Notes: generated by a model from the letters alone, not told the origin. DNA of 64,000 bases from Flavobacterium piscisymbiosum (GCF_020905295.1 NZ_JAJJMM010000001.1:1922001-1986000), one strand, 5' to 3'. Shown: positions 19,152 to 28,784, numbered from the stretch's first letter. Translations and numbers: made by a program.

Positions 19152-20672
19152 ATGAAACTAAAAAATATAAAATATTCACTTGTTGTTTGCGGAGCACTAT
19201 TTACTGCCCTTTCGTGCAGTGAGGATTTTTTGACCGTAGAACCGAAAGGAACTTCACTAGAGTCCAACTATTACCAGAATGAAAGCCAGGCTTATGCAGG
19301 ATTGGTAGCTGTTTATGATATAATTGGTAAACAGTCTAAAGGTTTTGAAAATATGATCTGTATGATGAACGCAGGTTCAGATGATTTTAATGCAGCTGGT
19401 GGTGGTGCTACAGATGGTGCGGGAATACACGCATTTGCTGATTATTCGCTTAGCCAGTCTACAATTCCAGGTAGTTTTTGGGGAGATTTTTATCAGGGAA
19501 TTTTTAGAGCAAACGTATTGCTTGAAAAATTGCCGGCAGTACCTATGGATGAAGCTAAGAAAGTAAGATTTACAGCTGAAACCAAAGCATTACGTGCTTA
19601 CTATTATTTTGAATTACTTCGTACTTTCAGAAATATACCGTTAATCTTGCAGCCAATTAAAACTTCAGAGACTTTTAATGTAGTTCAGTCGACTCCAGAA
19701 GCGGTATATGCACAAGTTGAAAAAGATTTGCAAGAAGCGATTCCGGGCTTACCTGTTATAATTACAAATATGACAGACGAAGCTGGTCGTTTATCTCAGG
19801 GAGCAGCAAAAGCATTGCTAGGAAAAGTGTATTTATACGAAGGAAAAAACGCATTATCAGCAGCACAATTTGCTGATGTAAATGGTACTCCAGGTGGTAC
19901 AAGTATGTACGGATATAAATTGGTAGCTAATTTTGCTGATTTATGGAAAGTAAGTAACAAATTTAACTCAGAAGCTATTATTGAAATCGTTCACACGGAT
20001 AAAAGTAATGCCAATTGGGATTTTTGGGGTAATGGAAAAGATGAAGGAAACTCTGTTTGTATCATGGTAGGACCTAGAGGATACAATAGAACTAATGGTT
20101 CAACTGCACCGGATTATGTTTCGGGATGGAGTTTTAATACCGTAAGACAAAGTTTGTATGATGTTCTAAAAGGAGATCCTCGTTTTGATGCTACTATTCT
20201 TGATATGAAAGCATTGAAAGCAGCTGGACAAGCAAAATGGGCACCTAACTATGATGATACAGGATATTTCCTTAAAAAATTCATGCCTTTAAACTCAGAT
20301 ACTTCTACAGGAAGTGGAGCAACAGCTTTAAATTATAAGCAAGATGTGTACGCAATTCGTTTGGCAGATACTTATTTAATGGAAGCTGAAGCATTAGGCG
20401 GTACAGGATCAAGAGCACAAGCATTATTTGATGCTGTAAGAGCACGTGTAGGTTTAGGATCAATTCCGGTTTCTTTGGATGCAATTGCATTAGAAAGAAG
20501 AAAAGAATTAGCTGGAGAAGGACACCGTTGGTTCGATTTAGTAAGAACAGGTAAAGCTGCTGCTGCATTGGCATCTAAAGGTTTCCAGGCAGGTAAAAAT
20601 GAAATTTGGCCAATTCCTTTCAAAGAATTAGAAAACACTAAAATTGTTCAAAACCCTAATTATAACAATTAA
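19152..20672 (+). CDS. SusD/RagB family glycan-binding lipoprotein
   Basis: This 506-residue surface lipoprotein is the lid of the SusCD complex. A lipoprotein signal ends LFTALSC, and the residues after Cys (SEDFL) are acidic, resembling the lipoprotein export signal that sends Bacteroidetes lipoproteins to the cell surface. The fold signature includes the N-terminal DFLTVEPKGTSLESNYYQNE, the TPR-like helical core (RFTAETKALRAYYYFELLRTF) and the C-terminal RRKELAGEGHRWFDLVRTGK, typical of the family. The gene follows susC by 15 bp, so the two are co-transcribed. Ligand preference cannot be read directly. Confidence 0.93.
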   Translation: MKLKNIKYSLVVCGALFTALSCSEDFLTVEPKGTSLESNYYQNESQAYAGLVAVYDIIGKQSKGFENMICMMNAGSDDFNAAGGGATDGAGIHAFADYSLSQSTIPGSFWGDFYQGIFRANVLLEKLPAVPMDEAKKVRFTAETKALRAYYYFELLRTFRNIPLILQPIKTSETFNVVQSTPEAVYAQVEKDLQEAIPGLPVIITNMTDEAGRLSQGAAKALLGKVYLYEGKNALSAAQFADVNGTPGGTSMYGYKLVANFADLWKVSNKFNSEAIIEIVHTDKSNANWDFWGNGKDEGNSVCIMVGPRGYNRTNGSTAPDYVSGWSFNTVRQSLYDVLKGDPRFDATILDMKALKAAGQAKWAPNYDDTGYFLKKFMPLNSDTSTGSGATALNYKQDVYAIRLADTYLMEAEALGGTGSRAQALFDAVRARVGLGSIPVSLDAIALERRKELAGEGHRWFDLVRTGKAAAALASKGFQAGKNEIWPIPFKELENTKIVQNPNYNN

Positions 20673-20683
20673 ATAAAAATCAT

Positions 20684-21577
20684 ATGAGTTTAAATATAAT
20701 TTTTAAAAAGAGCATATACCTAATGGTCGCTATGGCAGCATTAGGTTCGATAATAGTAAGTTGTGAACCTGATACAGCTGGTGAAGGCAACGGATTAGAA
20801 AACGCAAATGTCGATCCTTCATTTACAATTACTCCTGTAGCAGGAAAAAATAATACCTATTTATTAGTATCCGGGACAAAAGATGTGCTGAACTCTTACT
20901 GGAAAGTAGGTAAAGCTGAGTTTTACGGAAAAATGGAGCTGGAGGTTTTTTTACCAGATAAAGGAACATATGCAGTAATACATACCGCTGTAGGAAGTGG
21001 TGGAAAAACTAATACTGCAACAAAAGAAATTATTGTTGCTGCAAATGATCCTGACAGAGGAAATTTAGTAAAAGGAACAAGCTTCTTAAATGCTGCTGAT
21101 CAGGCGCAATGGACAAACTTACACCTTAATACTAATGGATTAGCTTCATGGACATTTACTCCTGGATTTGCAACTATAAATGTAAGCGGAGATACTTCGA
21201 ATCAGGAAGCAATCTATCAGGAAATAGATGTTGTAAAAGATAAAGAATATATAATCGATATGGTTGTATCTGCAACAAGCGGATCTGCAGATTTTTGGTT
21301 TGAAGTATATGCAGGAAAAACAGTTCCAACTTCTGGAGTTGACTATACAGACAACAAAGTTATGGGGTTAAGCTCTGAAGATGGTTGTGGAAAAGAAGCA
21401 TTTGATGGAAAACTATCAGCTGTAGGATGTGTAAAAAACAGTGCTACAGACGATCAGGTAAGTAATGTTGTGAAATTTACAGAAAGTGGTAAAGTCTATT
21501 TAGTAATTAAAAGCGGTGGTAATAAATTTACTCCAACCGGAATCAAAATTACAGAAGTAGAGTTTAGAGGAAAATAA
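20684..21577 (+). CDS. Probable surface glycan-binding lipoprotein (SGBP, SusE/F position)
   Basis: A 297-residue lipoprotein with Cys at residue 28 (MAALGSIIVSC) followed by an acidic EPDTAGEGN tail that may direct surface export. Residues about 40-120 look like a PKD/Ig-like domain (KGTYAVIHTAVGSGGKTNTATKEIIV). The C-terminal half (about 125-295) is a jelly-roll, carbohydrate-binding-module-like region (IYQEIDVVKDKEYIIDMVVSATSG). It sits third after susC and susD, the usual place of the surface glycan-binding protein. No catalytic motif is seen. A terminator follows, so these three binding and import genes can be expressed more than the enzymes. The function is inferred from position and architecture. 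Confidence 0.7.
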   Translation: MSLNIIFKKSIYLMVAMAALGSIIVSCEPDTAGEGNGLENANVDPSFTITPVAGKNNTYLLVSGTKDVLNSYWKVGKAEFYGKMELEVFLPDKGTYAVIHTAVGSGGKTNTATKEIIVAANDPDRGNLVKGTSFLNAADQAQWTNLHLNTNGLASWTFTPGFATINVSGDTSNQEAIYQEIDVVKDKEYIIDMVVSATSGSADFWFEVYAGKTVPTSGVDYTDNKVMGLSSEDGCGKEAFDGKLSAVGCVKNSATDDQVSNVVKFTESGKVYLVIKSGGNKFTPTGIKITEVEFRGK

Positions 21578-21604
21578 GTTTAAGTTAAGTTTAAGTTTGG
21601 TTGT

Positions 21605-21642
21605 AAATAGCCCATAATCAATATGAGTATGGGCTATTTTTT
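21605..21642 (+). terminator. Intra-locus terminator after the SGBP gene
   Basis: A 12-bp stem (AAATAGCCCATA at 21605-21616, complement at 21628-21639) is followed by T residues. It lies between the import and binding genes and the hydrolase genes and may lower enzyme expression relative to SusCD. Confidence 0.75.
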
Positions 21643-21726
21643 AAATCCGTAAGCTGCCAGAAAGTTTTTTAGTGAAGAAGAGTTCACCAAAGAGTTTCAA
21701 TTTAGAATTTAAAAAATTAGAAAAGA

Positions 21727-23181
21727 ATGAAAAAAAATAGTTTAAAAGCGCTATGTTTTTTGTTTTCGTTAGCGGCTTTTGCCCAACAACCCAAAACAAA
21801 AAAAGAGTTTACAACCAATGGAAAAAAGATCACGGTTTATACCACAGCCGAAAATTCAAATTTAAGATTAACATCTACAGATCATCTCACTTTTACAGCA
21901 GCTAAGCAACCTCTGGAAATAGAGAGCTCTGTTTTTGTAGAACCTGCAAAGAAGTTTCAGACTTTTATAGGGATTGGAGGAGCTATTACAGATGCGAGTG
22001 CCGAAATATTTGCTAAACTTTCAAAAGAAAAACAAACAGAATTTTTAAACGCCTACTACGACAAACAAAAAGGTATAGGCTATTCATTGCTAAGAACCAC
22101 GATACAAAGTTCTGATTTTAGCAGTGGAAGCTATTCTTATATCGAAGAAGGAGATAAAGATTTAAAAACGTTTACTATTGATCACGACAGACAATTTCGT
22201 ATTCCGTTGATTAAGCAAGCCATCCAGACTGCAGGCGGTAAATTAATGACGTATGTGGCACCTTGGTCTCCAAATGCTTTTATGAAAAGTAACGGAAATG
22301 TTCTAAAAGGAGGATCATTACTACCGGAATATTATCAAACCTGGGCAAACTTTTATGCCAAATTTATAAAAGCTTATGAAAAAGAAGGAATTCCAATTTG
22401 GGGTACTTCTACTCAAAATGAACCAATGGCGGTTCAAACTTGGGAATCTTGTATTTATACAGCAGAAAACGAAAGAGATTTTATAAAAAACTTCCTTGGA
22501 CCAACATTAAAAAAAGAGAAACTGGGCAATGTAAAAATCATCGCCTGGGATCATAATCGTGATTTAATGAATTACAGAGCAAACGTAATTTACTCTGATC
22601 CGGAAGCTTCAAAATATGTTTGGGGAATGGGATTTCACTGGTACGAAAACTGGTCTGGAGGAGCATCAATGTTTGATAACGTTGCAAAAGTAAACGAAGC
22701 ATATCCTGACAAAGGTTTAATGTTTACAGAAGGTTGTGTCGAAAAATTTGATGCTGCAAAATATCAATTTTGGGGTAACGGAGAAAGATACGGAATCTCT
22801 ATGATTAATGATTTTAATAATGGAACTGCCGGATGGACAGACTGGAACATTCTTTTAGATCAAAACGGCGGACCAAACCATGTGGGTAATTTTTGCTTTG
22901 CGCCAATTCATGCTGATACAAGAACAGGAGAGTTAATTTACACTCCGTCATATTATTATATTGGGCATTTTTCAAAATTCATTCGCCTAAATGCAAAAAG
23001 AGTAAGTTCTGCAGTAAGCAGAAGTGCTTTGTTAAGTACATCATTTTTGAATGCTGATGGTACAATGGTCACAGTTGTCATGAACCAAACAGATAAAGCA
23101 TTGGACTATAAATTGATTATAGGAGATGAACAAGCAGTAGTTAAAATTCCTGCACATGCAATACAAACGCTTGTGTATTAA
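21727..23181 (+). CDS. GH30 family glycoside hydrolase (first of four)
   Basis: A 484-residue retaining beta-glycosidase of family GH30 with a (beta/alpha)8 barrel and a small beta-domain at the C-terminus. A signal-peptidase-I type leader (CFLFSLAAFAQQ) predicts a periplasmic or secreted protein. The probable acid/base is Glu232 (STQNEPMA) and the probable nucleophile Glu335 (MFTEGCVEKFD). GGAITDASAE and TDWNILLDQNGGPNHVGN are family motifs. It is a close paralogue of the next gene, with which it shares the TEGC[VI]EKFDA signature. In the context of SusCD and GH3, a beta-1,6-glucanase or exo-beta-glucosidase role is likely, but the exact GH30 subfamily needs a tree. Confidence 0.88.
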   Translation: MKKNSLKALCFLFSLAAFAQQPKTKKEFTTNGKKITVYTTAENSNLRLTSTDHLTFTAAKQPLEIESSVFVEPAKKFQTFIGIGGAITDASAEIFAKLSKEKQTEFLNAYYDKQKGIGYSLLRTTIQSSDFSSGSYSYIEEGDKDLKTFTIDHDRQFRIPLIKQAIQTAGGKLMTYVAPWSPNAFMKSNGNVLKGGSLLPEYYQTWANFYAKFIKAYEKEGIPIWGTSTQNEPMAVQTWESCIYTAENERDFIKNFLGPTLKKEKLGNVKIIAWDHNRDLMNYRANVIYSDPEASKYVWGMGFHWYENWSGGASMFDNVAKVNEAYPDKGLMFTEGCVEKFDAAKYQFWGNGERYGISMINDFNNGTAGWTDWNILLDQNGGPNHVGNFCFAPIHADTRTGELIYTPSYYYIGHFSKFIRLNAKRVSSAVSRSALLSTSFLNADGTMVTVVMNQTDKALDYKLIIGDEQAVVKIPAHAIQTLVY

Positions 23182-23198
23182 TGTTTTGTTAGTAGAAA

Positions 23199-23236
23199 GA
23201 GGGTTAATTTGAATCATCCAAATTAGCCCTCAATTT
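23199..23236 (+). terminator. Hairpin between the first two GH30 genes
   Basis: The inverted repeat GAGGGTTAATTTG (23199-23211) and CAAATTAGCCCTC (23219-23231), with one internal mismatch, is followed by a T-rich stretch. It could be a partial terminator or an mRNA-processing and stability element. Confidence 0.6.
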
Positions 23237-23270
23237 TTAATTTTAAATTAAATCTTTTTTTGAAAATACT

Positions 23271-24740
23271 ATGAAAATCATCAATAGAATTTTAATAGTT
23301 CCAATAGCAGTTCTACAATTAATTTGTTCTTCATCAAACGTTGTTGGACAAAATGCTCATACATCCAAAAAAAATAAAAAAATAGAGGTTTATACTACTG
23401 CCGAAAATACAAATTTGAGATTATCATTATCTAATAATTTAATTTCAAAACCAACTTCACAACAAACAAATTCAACAGTTTCTATACAATTAGATCCTGA
23501 TAAAACAGACCAGACTTTTTTGGGAATTGGTGGCGCTATAACTGATGCAAGTGCGGAGGTTTTTGCCAAACTATCACCAAAAAAACAACAAGAATTTCTT
23601 AGCGCTTACTACGATAAGAATAAAGGAATAGGGTATTCCCTTGCCAGAACAAACATTCACAGTTGCGATTTTAGCAGCGACAGTTATACTTATGTCCAGG
23701 AAGGTGACAAAGAACTCAAAACCTTCAATATCGATCACGATAGAAAATACAGAATTCCACTCATTAAAAAAGCAATTGAAACAGCCGGCGGGAAATTAAC
23801 TTTATTTGTTAGCCCATGGAGTCCCCCAGCTTTTATGAAAGACAATAATGACATTTTGCACGGCGGCGTTTTATTGCCTGAATTTGCACAATCATGGGCA
23901 AATTATTATGCTAAGTTTATAAAAGCTTATGAAAAAGAAGGAATTCCGGTTTGGGGATTAACGATCCAGAACGAGCCAATGGCAAAACAACGTTGGGAAT
24001 CGTGTATTTATACTCCCGAAGCAGAAAGAGATTTCCTGAAAAATTTTCTTGGACCCACTTTAGAAAAAGAAGGACTTGGTACTAAAAAAGTGATCATTTG
24101 GGATCATAATCGTGGTGATATGCTAACCACAAGAGCCAATCTTGTTTTCTCTGATCCTGAAGTATCGAAATATGCCTGGGGAATTGGATTTCACTGGTAC
24201 GAAACCTGGAACGGCGGTACACCAAAATTTGAATCAGTTGCCGAAGTTCACAAAGCTTTTCCTGACAAAAATCTAATATTTACAGAAGGCTGTATCGAAA
24301 AATTTGATGCGACTAAATTTCAGTTCTGGGGAAATGCAGAAAGATACGGCCTTAATATGATCAACGATTTTAATAACGGAACCGTTGCCTGGACAGACTG
24401 GAACATTCTTTTAGACCAAAAAGGAGGACCAAACCATGTTGGTAATTTTTGTTTTGCACCCATTCATGCCGATACCACAAAAGATGAGTTAATCTACACA
24501 CCAATGTATTATTATATTGGGCATTTCTCAAAATTTATTCGTCCCGGTGCAAAAAGAGTAATTCAAACAATAAGCGACAAAAATTTAATAAGCACTTCAT
24601 TTAAAAATTCTGATGGCAAAGTAATTACAGTTGTCATGAACCAATCAGATAAGGAGATTGTTTATACCCTAAAAAACCACGATTTGCAAAACACTATAAC
24701 TATCCCGGCACATGCTTTACAAACAATTGTATTAAACTAG
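23271..24740 (+). CDS. GH30 family glycoside hydrolase (second of four)
   Basis: A 489-residue GH30 enzyme that closely resembles the preceding gene product along its whole length, indicating tandem duplication. The probable acid/base is Glu235 (TIQNEPMA) and the nucleophile Glu339 (IFTEGCIEKFD). The N-terminal signal (PIAVLQLICSSSNVVGQNA) has a Cys but a poor lipobox, so SPase I cleavage after VVGQ is at least as likely as lipidation. The barrel motifs GGAITDASAEVF, LFVSPWSPPAFMKDN and GFHWYETWNGG are intact; the WSPPAFMK segment is closer to standard GH30 sequence than the WSPNAFMK of the first copy. Expected to cut or trim beta-linked glucan. Confidence 0.88.
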   Translation: MKIINRILIVPIAVLQLICSSSNVVGQNAHTSKKNKKIEVYTTAENTNLRLSLSNNLISKPTSQQTNSTVSIQLDPDKTDQTFLGIGGAITDASAEVFAKLSPKKQQEFLSAYYDKNKGIGYSLARTNIHSCDFSSDSYTYVQEGDKELKTFNIDHDRKYRIPLIKKAIETAGGKLTLFVSPWSPPAFMKDNNDILHGGVLLPEFAQSWANYYAKFIKAYEKEGIPVWGLTIQNEPMAKQRWESCIYTPEAERDFLKNFLGPTLEKEGLGTKKVIIWDHNRGDMLTTRANLVFSDPEVSKYAWGIGFHWYETWNGGTPKFESVAEVHKAFPDKNLIFTEGCIEKFDATKFQFWGNAERYGLNMINDFNNGTVAWTDWNILLDQKGGPNHVGNFCFAPIHADTTKDELIYTPMYYYIGHFSKFIRPGAKRVIQTISDKNLISTSFKNSDGKVITVVMNQSDKEIVYTLKNHDLQNTITIPAHALQTIVLN

Positions 24741-24762
24741 CTGCCCAACTAAAACTATAAAA

Positions 24763-26232
24763 ATGAAACTAAATTTTAAAAACATCCCGAAAATAATGTT
24801 TTTTGCGATGATCGTATTTGCTCAGGCAAAATGCTCTTCATCGAGTGATGTTGTCGACCCAGTGGTAAATCCTCCGGTAGTAAATCCTCCGGTAGTGGTA
24901 ACAAACGATGTTGATTTCTGGCTTACAAAAGGAGACCAAAGTGCACTATTAGCAAAACAAACCGGAGTTTTAGGATTTGGTACAACTAGTAACTCTTATG
25001 CAAATATTGAAGTTAATGCATCTCAAAAGTATCAAACTGTAGATGGTTTTGGATACACTTTAACCGGCGGAAGTGTTGATGTAATCAATCAATTAACAGC
25101 AACAAAGAAAAGCGCACTTTTGCAGGAACTTTTTGGTTCTGGAGAAAATTCAATAGGAGTAAACTACATCAGGATCAGTATTGGAGCTTCTGATCTTAGC
25201 GCATCTCCTTTTACTTATGATGATCTTGCAACAGGAAGTAGCGATTTAGATCTTGCAAAATTTAGTTTAGATAAAGATAAAACAGTAATTGCTCTAGTGA
25301 AAGAGATATTAGTCATTAATCCTAAGATCTTAATTTTAGCAACGCCTTGGTCAGCTCCACTTTGGATGAAAGATAAAGACAGTTTTATTGGCGGAAGATT
25401 GCAAACTCAATATTATGATGTTTACGCAAAATATTTTGTAAAATACATTCAGCAAATGAAAGCTGAAGGAATTGTTATTGATGCCGTAACGCCTCAAAAC
25501 GAACCCCTTCACGGCGGAAATAATCCAAGTATGGAAATGTCAGCATTAGAGCAAACCAATTTCATTAAAAATAACTTAGGCCCAGCATTTAAAGCAGCGA
25601 ATATTACCGCAAAAATTATTGCATACGATCATAATTGTGATAAGCCAGAGTACCCAAAAACAATTTTAGCAGATCCGGCAGCAAACCCTTTTGTTGATGG
25701 TTCAGCTTTTCATTTATATGCCGGAGATATCAGTGCACTTTCAAATGTGTATAATGCATATCCGGATAAAAATATTTATTTCACAGAACAATGGACTTCT
25801 TCAACAGGAGATTTTGGAGGTGATTTAAAATGGCATCTTAAAAATGTAATTATTGGTTCAATGCGCAACTGGAGCAGGAATGCGCTAGAGTGGAATTTGG
25901 CCAATAACGGAGATTTTGGACCTCACACAACAGGCGGTTGTAGTACTTGCAAAGGAGCGTTGACAGTAACATCAAGTGAATCTTTTCAGCGTAATGTAGC
26001 TTATTATATTATTGCACATGCCTCTAAATTTGTTCCGGCGGGATCAATACGAATTGCAAGTAATATTAGCGGAAATTTACAAAATGTAGCATTTATTACG
26101 CCCTCAGGTTCTAAAGTTTTAATTGTTGAAAATGATGGGTCGGGAGCAGAAATATTTAATATCAAGTTCGACAATAAATGGGTGACTACTTCTTTGCAAG
26201 CTGGATCTGTAGCCACTTATACCTGGAAATAA
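24763..26232 (+). CDS. GH30 family lipoprotein hydrolase (third of four)
   Basis: A 489-residue GH30 enzyme of a different subgroup from the first two. A lipoprotein signal (MIVFAQAKC) is followed by a Pro/Val linker encoded by two tandem 15-bp repeats (24865-24894). The probable acid/base is Glu247 (TPQNEPLHGGNNPSM) and the nucleophile Glu342 (YFTEQWTSSTG). The region NALEWNLANNGDFGPHTTGG followed by CSTCKGAL resembles the fungal and bacterial endo-beta-1,6-glucanase type (GH30_3), and the CxxC could form a disulfide or bind metal. Lipidation and the flexible linker suggest a membrane-anchored, possibly surface-exposed endo-enzyme. It follows the second GH30 by 22 bp. Confidence 0.87.
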   Translation: MKLNFKNIPKIMFFAMIVFAQAKCSSSSDVVDPVVNPPVVNPPVVVTNDVDFWLTKGDQSALLAKQTGVLGFGTTSNSYANIEVNASQKYQTVDGFGYTLTGGSVDVINQLTATKKSALLQELFGSGENSIGVNYIRISIGASDLSASPFTYDDLATGSSDLDLAKFSLDKDKTVIALVKEILVINPKILILATPWSAPLWMKDKDSFIGGRLQTQYYDVYAKYFVKYIQQMKAEGIVIDAVTPQNEPLHGGNNPSMEMSALEQTNFIKNNLGPAFKAANITAKIIAYDHNCDKPEYPKTILADPAANPFVDGSAFHLYAGDISALSNVYNAYPDKNIYFTEQWTSSTGDFGGDLKWHLKNVIIGSMRNWSRNALEWNLANNGDFGPHTTGGCSTCKGALTVTSSESFQRNVAYYIIAHASKFVPAGSIRIASNISGNLQNVAFITPSGSKVLIVENDGSGAEIFNIKFDNKWVTTSLQAGSVATYTWK

Positions 26233-26431
26233 TTTAAACCCCAAAAGGTTTATCCGGAAACAGAAAAGGAAAATTTTTTGTAAGAATTTTAAAATAAAAA
26301 TATTTTAAGCAAACAACGATGATATATTTAATATTAACTATTTGCAGCTATATTATTAACATAACTTTTAAATAAGTTTTTTTCTTTAAGGCTAGAGAAA
26401 CATTAGCTTTACCGACTAAATTTTTTTAAAG

Positions 26432-27271
26432 ATGAAAAAGATAAACAAAATTATTTTAGTAGTATTCCTACTTTTTGTAAGCGGATCATTTTATGGTCAA
26501 AATTTAAAAATCATGACCTACAACATCCGTTTAGATGTTGCTTCTGATGGAGAAAATGCATGGCCAAATCGAAAAGATTATTTTGCTTCGCAAATTCAAT
26601 TTTATAGCCCGGATGTTTTTGGAGTTCAGGAAGCAACACCAAATCAGGTAACAGATATTGCATTGGTTTTGCCAAATTATAACAAATTTGGAGTAGGGCG
26701 AGAAGAAGGAGGAACAGGCGAGGCATGTACGATTTATTATAAAAAAGATCGCTTTAAAGTAGAGCAGTCTAATACATTCTGGTTATCAGAAACTCCAAAT
26801 GTAGTTTCAAGAGGTTGGGATGCAGCTTGTAACAGAGTTTGCACCTATGGACTTTTTAAAGATTTAAAAACTAAAAAAACATTTTGGGTTTTTAATCTTC
26901 ATCTGGACCACATGGGCGAAGAAGCAAGAATAAAAGGAGTACAGCTTGCTTTGAAAAAAATAAGCGAATTGAATACAAAGAAATACCCGGCTTTTTTAAT
27001 GGGAGATTTCAATTCAGAACCGGATACAAAACAAATTGCAGAAATTAAAAAAGTAATGGATGATACAAAAGATGTTTCAAAAGAAAAACCATTTGGACCA
27101 TCAGGAACGTTTAACGATTTCAAACACAACGAACCGGTAACATTATTACTCGATTATATTTTTGTTTCAAAAAACAGTGGATTAAAAATTCAAAAACACG
27201 CAGTTTTAAGTGATTCTAAAGATTTAAAATATCCCTCGGATCATTTACCTGTCTTAATAGAAATAGATTAA
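26432..27271 (+). CDS. Secreted endonuclease/exonuclease/phosphatase-family enzyme inside the glucan locus
   Basis: A 279-residue protein of the Mg-dependent EEP (DNase I/inositol phosphatase fold) superfamily with a signal peptide (LLFVSGSFYGQN). Family residues are present in order: MTYNIR (Asn), GVQEAT (Glu metal ligand), FNLHLDHMG (His), MGDFNSEP (Asp, Asn) and PSDHLPV (catalytic Asp-His). The substrate could be a phosphodiester or phosphomonoester; EEP proteins are often annotated as nucleases, but some act on phospholipids or sugar phosphates. It starts after a 199-bp spacer and its stop is only 2 bp before the next GH30 gene, so the two are translationally close. Its presence among glycoside hydrolases suggests a role in glucan use or in phosphate release, which is not proven. 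Confidence 0.82.
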   Translation: MKKINKIILVVFLLFVSGSFYGQNLKIMTYNIRLDVASDGENAWPNRKDYFASQIQFYSPDVFGVQEATPNQVTDIALVLPNYNKFGVGREEGGTGEACTIYYKKDRFKVEQSNTFWLSETPNVVSRGWDAACNRVCTYGLFKDLKTKKTFWVFNLHLDHMGEEARIKGVQLALKKISELNTKKYPAFLMGDFNSEPDTKQIAEIKKVMDDTKDVSKEKPFGPSGTFNDFKHNEPVTLLLDYIFVSKNSGLKIQKHAVLSDSKDLKYPSDHLPVLIEID

Positions 27272-27273
27272 AA

Positions 27274-28695
27274 ATGAAAAACATCAACAAAAAACTCCAA
27301 ATTTTACTTTTGCTGCCTCTTATTGCAGTTCAGATAAAATGCGGAACTTCAAAAAATTCAGCCACTTCTAATAAAGCAGAATCGTGGATCACTACAACCG
27401 ATGAGTCTTTAAAACTTCAAAAGCAAAATGATTTGGTTTTTAATACAGAAACGAATTCAAACCAAACTATTGAAGTAAATCCTTCTCAAAAATTTCAAAC
27501 CATCGAAGGTTTTGGATTTTCTTTGACAGGCGGAAGTGCTCAGGCTATTTTAAAACTGGATAAAGCAAAAAAAGAAGCTTTGCTTCAGGAATTGTTTTCC
27601 AGAAAAGAAGATGCAATTGGGTTGAGTTATCTTCGTATTAGTATAGGAGCTTCTGATTTGAATGAAAAAGTTTTTTCGTATGATGATTTACCGGAAGGTG
27701 AAACAGATTTAAAACTGGAAAAATTTAATCTTGGTCCTGATTTAAATGATGTTGTGCCTTTATTAAAAGAAATTTTAGCCATCAATCCTCAAATAAAAAT
27801 TATGGGTTCTCCGTGGTCACCTCCGGTTTGGATGAAAGACAACGGAAGCTCGAAAGGCGGAAGTTTACAGCCTAAATATTATCAGGTTTATGCCGAATAT
27901 TTTGTAAAATATATTCAGGCAATGAAATCGCACGGAATTGTTATTGATGCGATTACACCTCAAAACGAACCATTGCACCCGGGAAATAACCCAAGTTTAT
28001 TAATGCTTGCAGAACAACAGGCAGATTTTATTGGGAATCATTTAGGTCCCGCTTTCGCGAAAGCTAAAATCAAAACCAAAATCGTGATTTACGATCACAA
28101 TTGCAACAAACCGGAATATCCTTTAACGATTTTAAAAGATGCAAAAGCGAATCCTTTTGTAGCCGGTTCTGCATTTCACTTATACGAAGGAGATATCAGC
28201 GCATTATCTACAGTTCATGATGCATATCCAAACAAAGATTTGTATTTTACCGAACAATATACAGGGTCAAAAAGTAGTTTCGAATCTGATTTGAAATGGA
28301 GTGTAAAAAATGTTGTAATTGGTTCTATGCGTAACTGGAGTGTAAATGCACTATCATGGGGATTGGCAAATGACGAGTATTACAAACCTTTTACTCCAGG
28401 CGGATGTTCGACTTGTAAAGGAGCGCTGATGATCGATCAGGCTCAGAATATAAAAAGAGAAGTAGGGTATTATATTATTGGTCACGCATCAAAATTTGTT
28501 CCTGAAGGATCAGTAAGAATTGGAAGTAATATTGCCGGAAATTTATACAATGTAGCTTTTAAAACTCCATCAGGACAAACGGTTTTAATTGTAGAAAATG
28601 ATGGAGCTACAACAGAAACATTCAATATAAAATACAATAACAAACAAATTTCAACTACCTTAAACGCAGGTGCTGTGGCTACTTACGTTTGGTAA
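27274..28695 (+). CDS. GH30 family lipoprotein hydrolase (fourth of four)
   Basis: A 473-residue GH30 enzyme, clearly paralogous to the third copy: both share TPQNEPLH.GNNPS, FHLYAGD/FHLYEGDISALS, TEQ.T and GGCSTCKGAL. The probable acid/base is Glu232 and the nucleophile Glu327 (YFTEQYTGSKS). A lipoprotein signal (LLPLIAVQIKC) is followed by GTSKNSATSNK with no acidic residues, unlike SusD, so it may remain on the periplasmic face rather than be exported to the surface (inference). It lacks the Pro/Val linker of the third copy. The two paralogues are separated only by the EEP-family gene. Confidence 0.87.
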   Translation: MKNINKKLQILLLLPLIAVQIKCGTSKNSATSNKAESWITTTDESLKLQKQNDLVFNTETNSNQTIEVNPSQKFQTIEGFGFSLTGGSAQAILKLDKAKKEALLQELFSRKEDAIGLSYLRISIGASDLNEKVFSYDDLPEGETDLKLEKFNLGPDLNDVVPLLKEILAINPQIKIMGSPWSPPVWMKDNGSSKGGSLQPKYYQVYAEYFVKYIQAMKSHGIVIDAITPQNEPLHPGNNPSLLMLAEQQADFIGNHLGPAFAKAKIKTKIVIYDHNCNKPEYPLTILKDAKANPFVAGSAFHLYEGDISALSTVHDAYPNKDLYFTEQYTGSKSSFESDLKWSVKNVVIGSMRNWSVNALSWGLANDEYYKPFTPGGCSTCKGALMIDQAQNIKREVGYYIIGHASKFVPEGSVRIGSNIAGNLYNVAFKTPSGQTVLIVENDGATTETFNIKYNNKQISTTLNAGAVATYVW

Positions 28696-28784
28696 TCAAA
28701 ATTAAATTCATGAAATCGCCATGACTCCAAATAAAAAAGGAATAAAGAATGGCGATTCCATTAAAAAGCATATATTAAATTAGT

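Noticed and set aside
23271..23340. GH30 copy 2 as a definite lipoprotein
   Set aside because: The Cys in LQLICSSS has Ile at -1, a poor lipobox, and a good SPase I site follows; left open.
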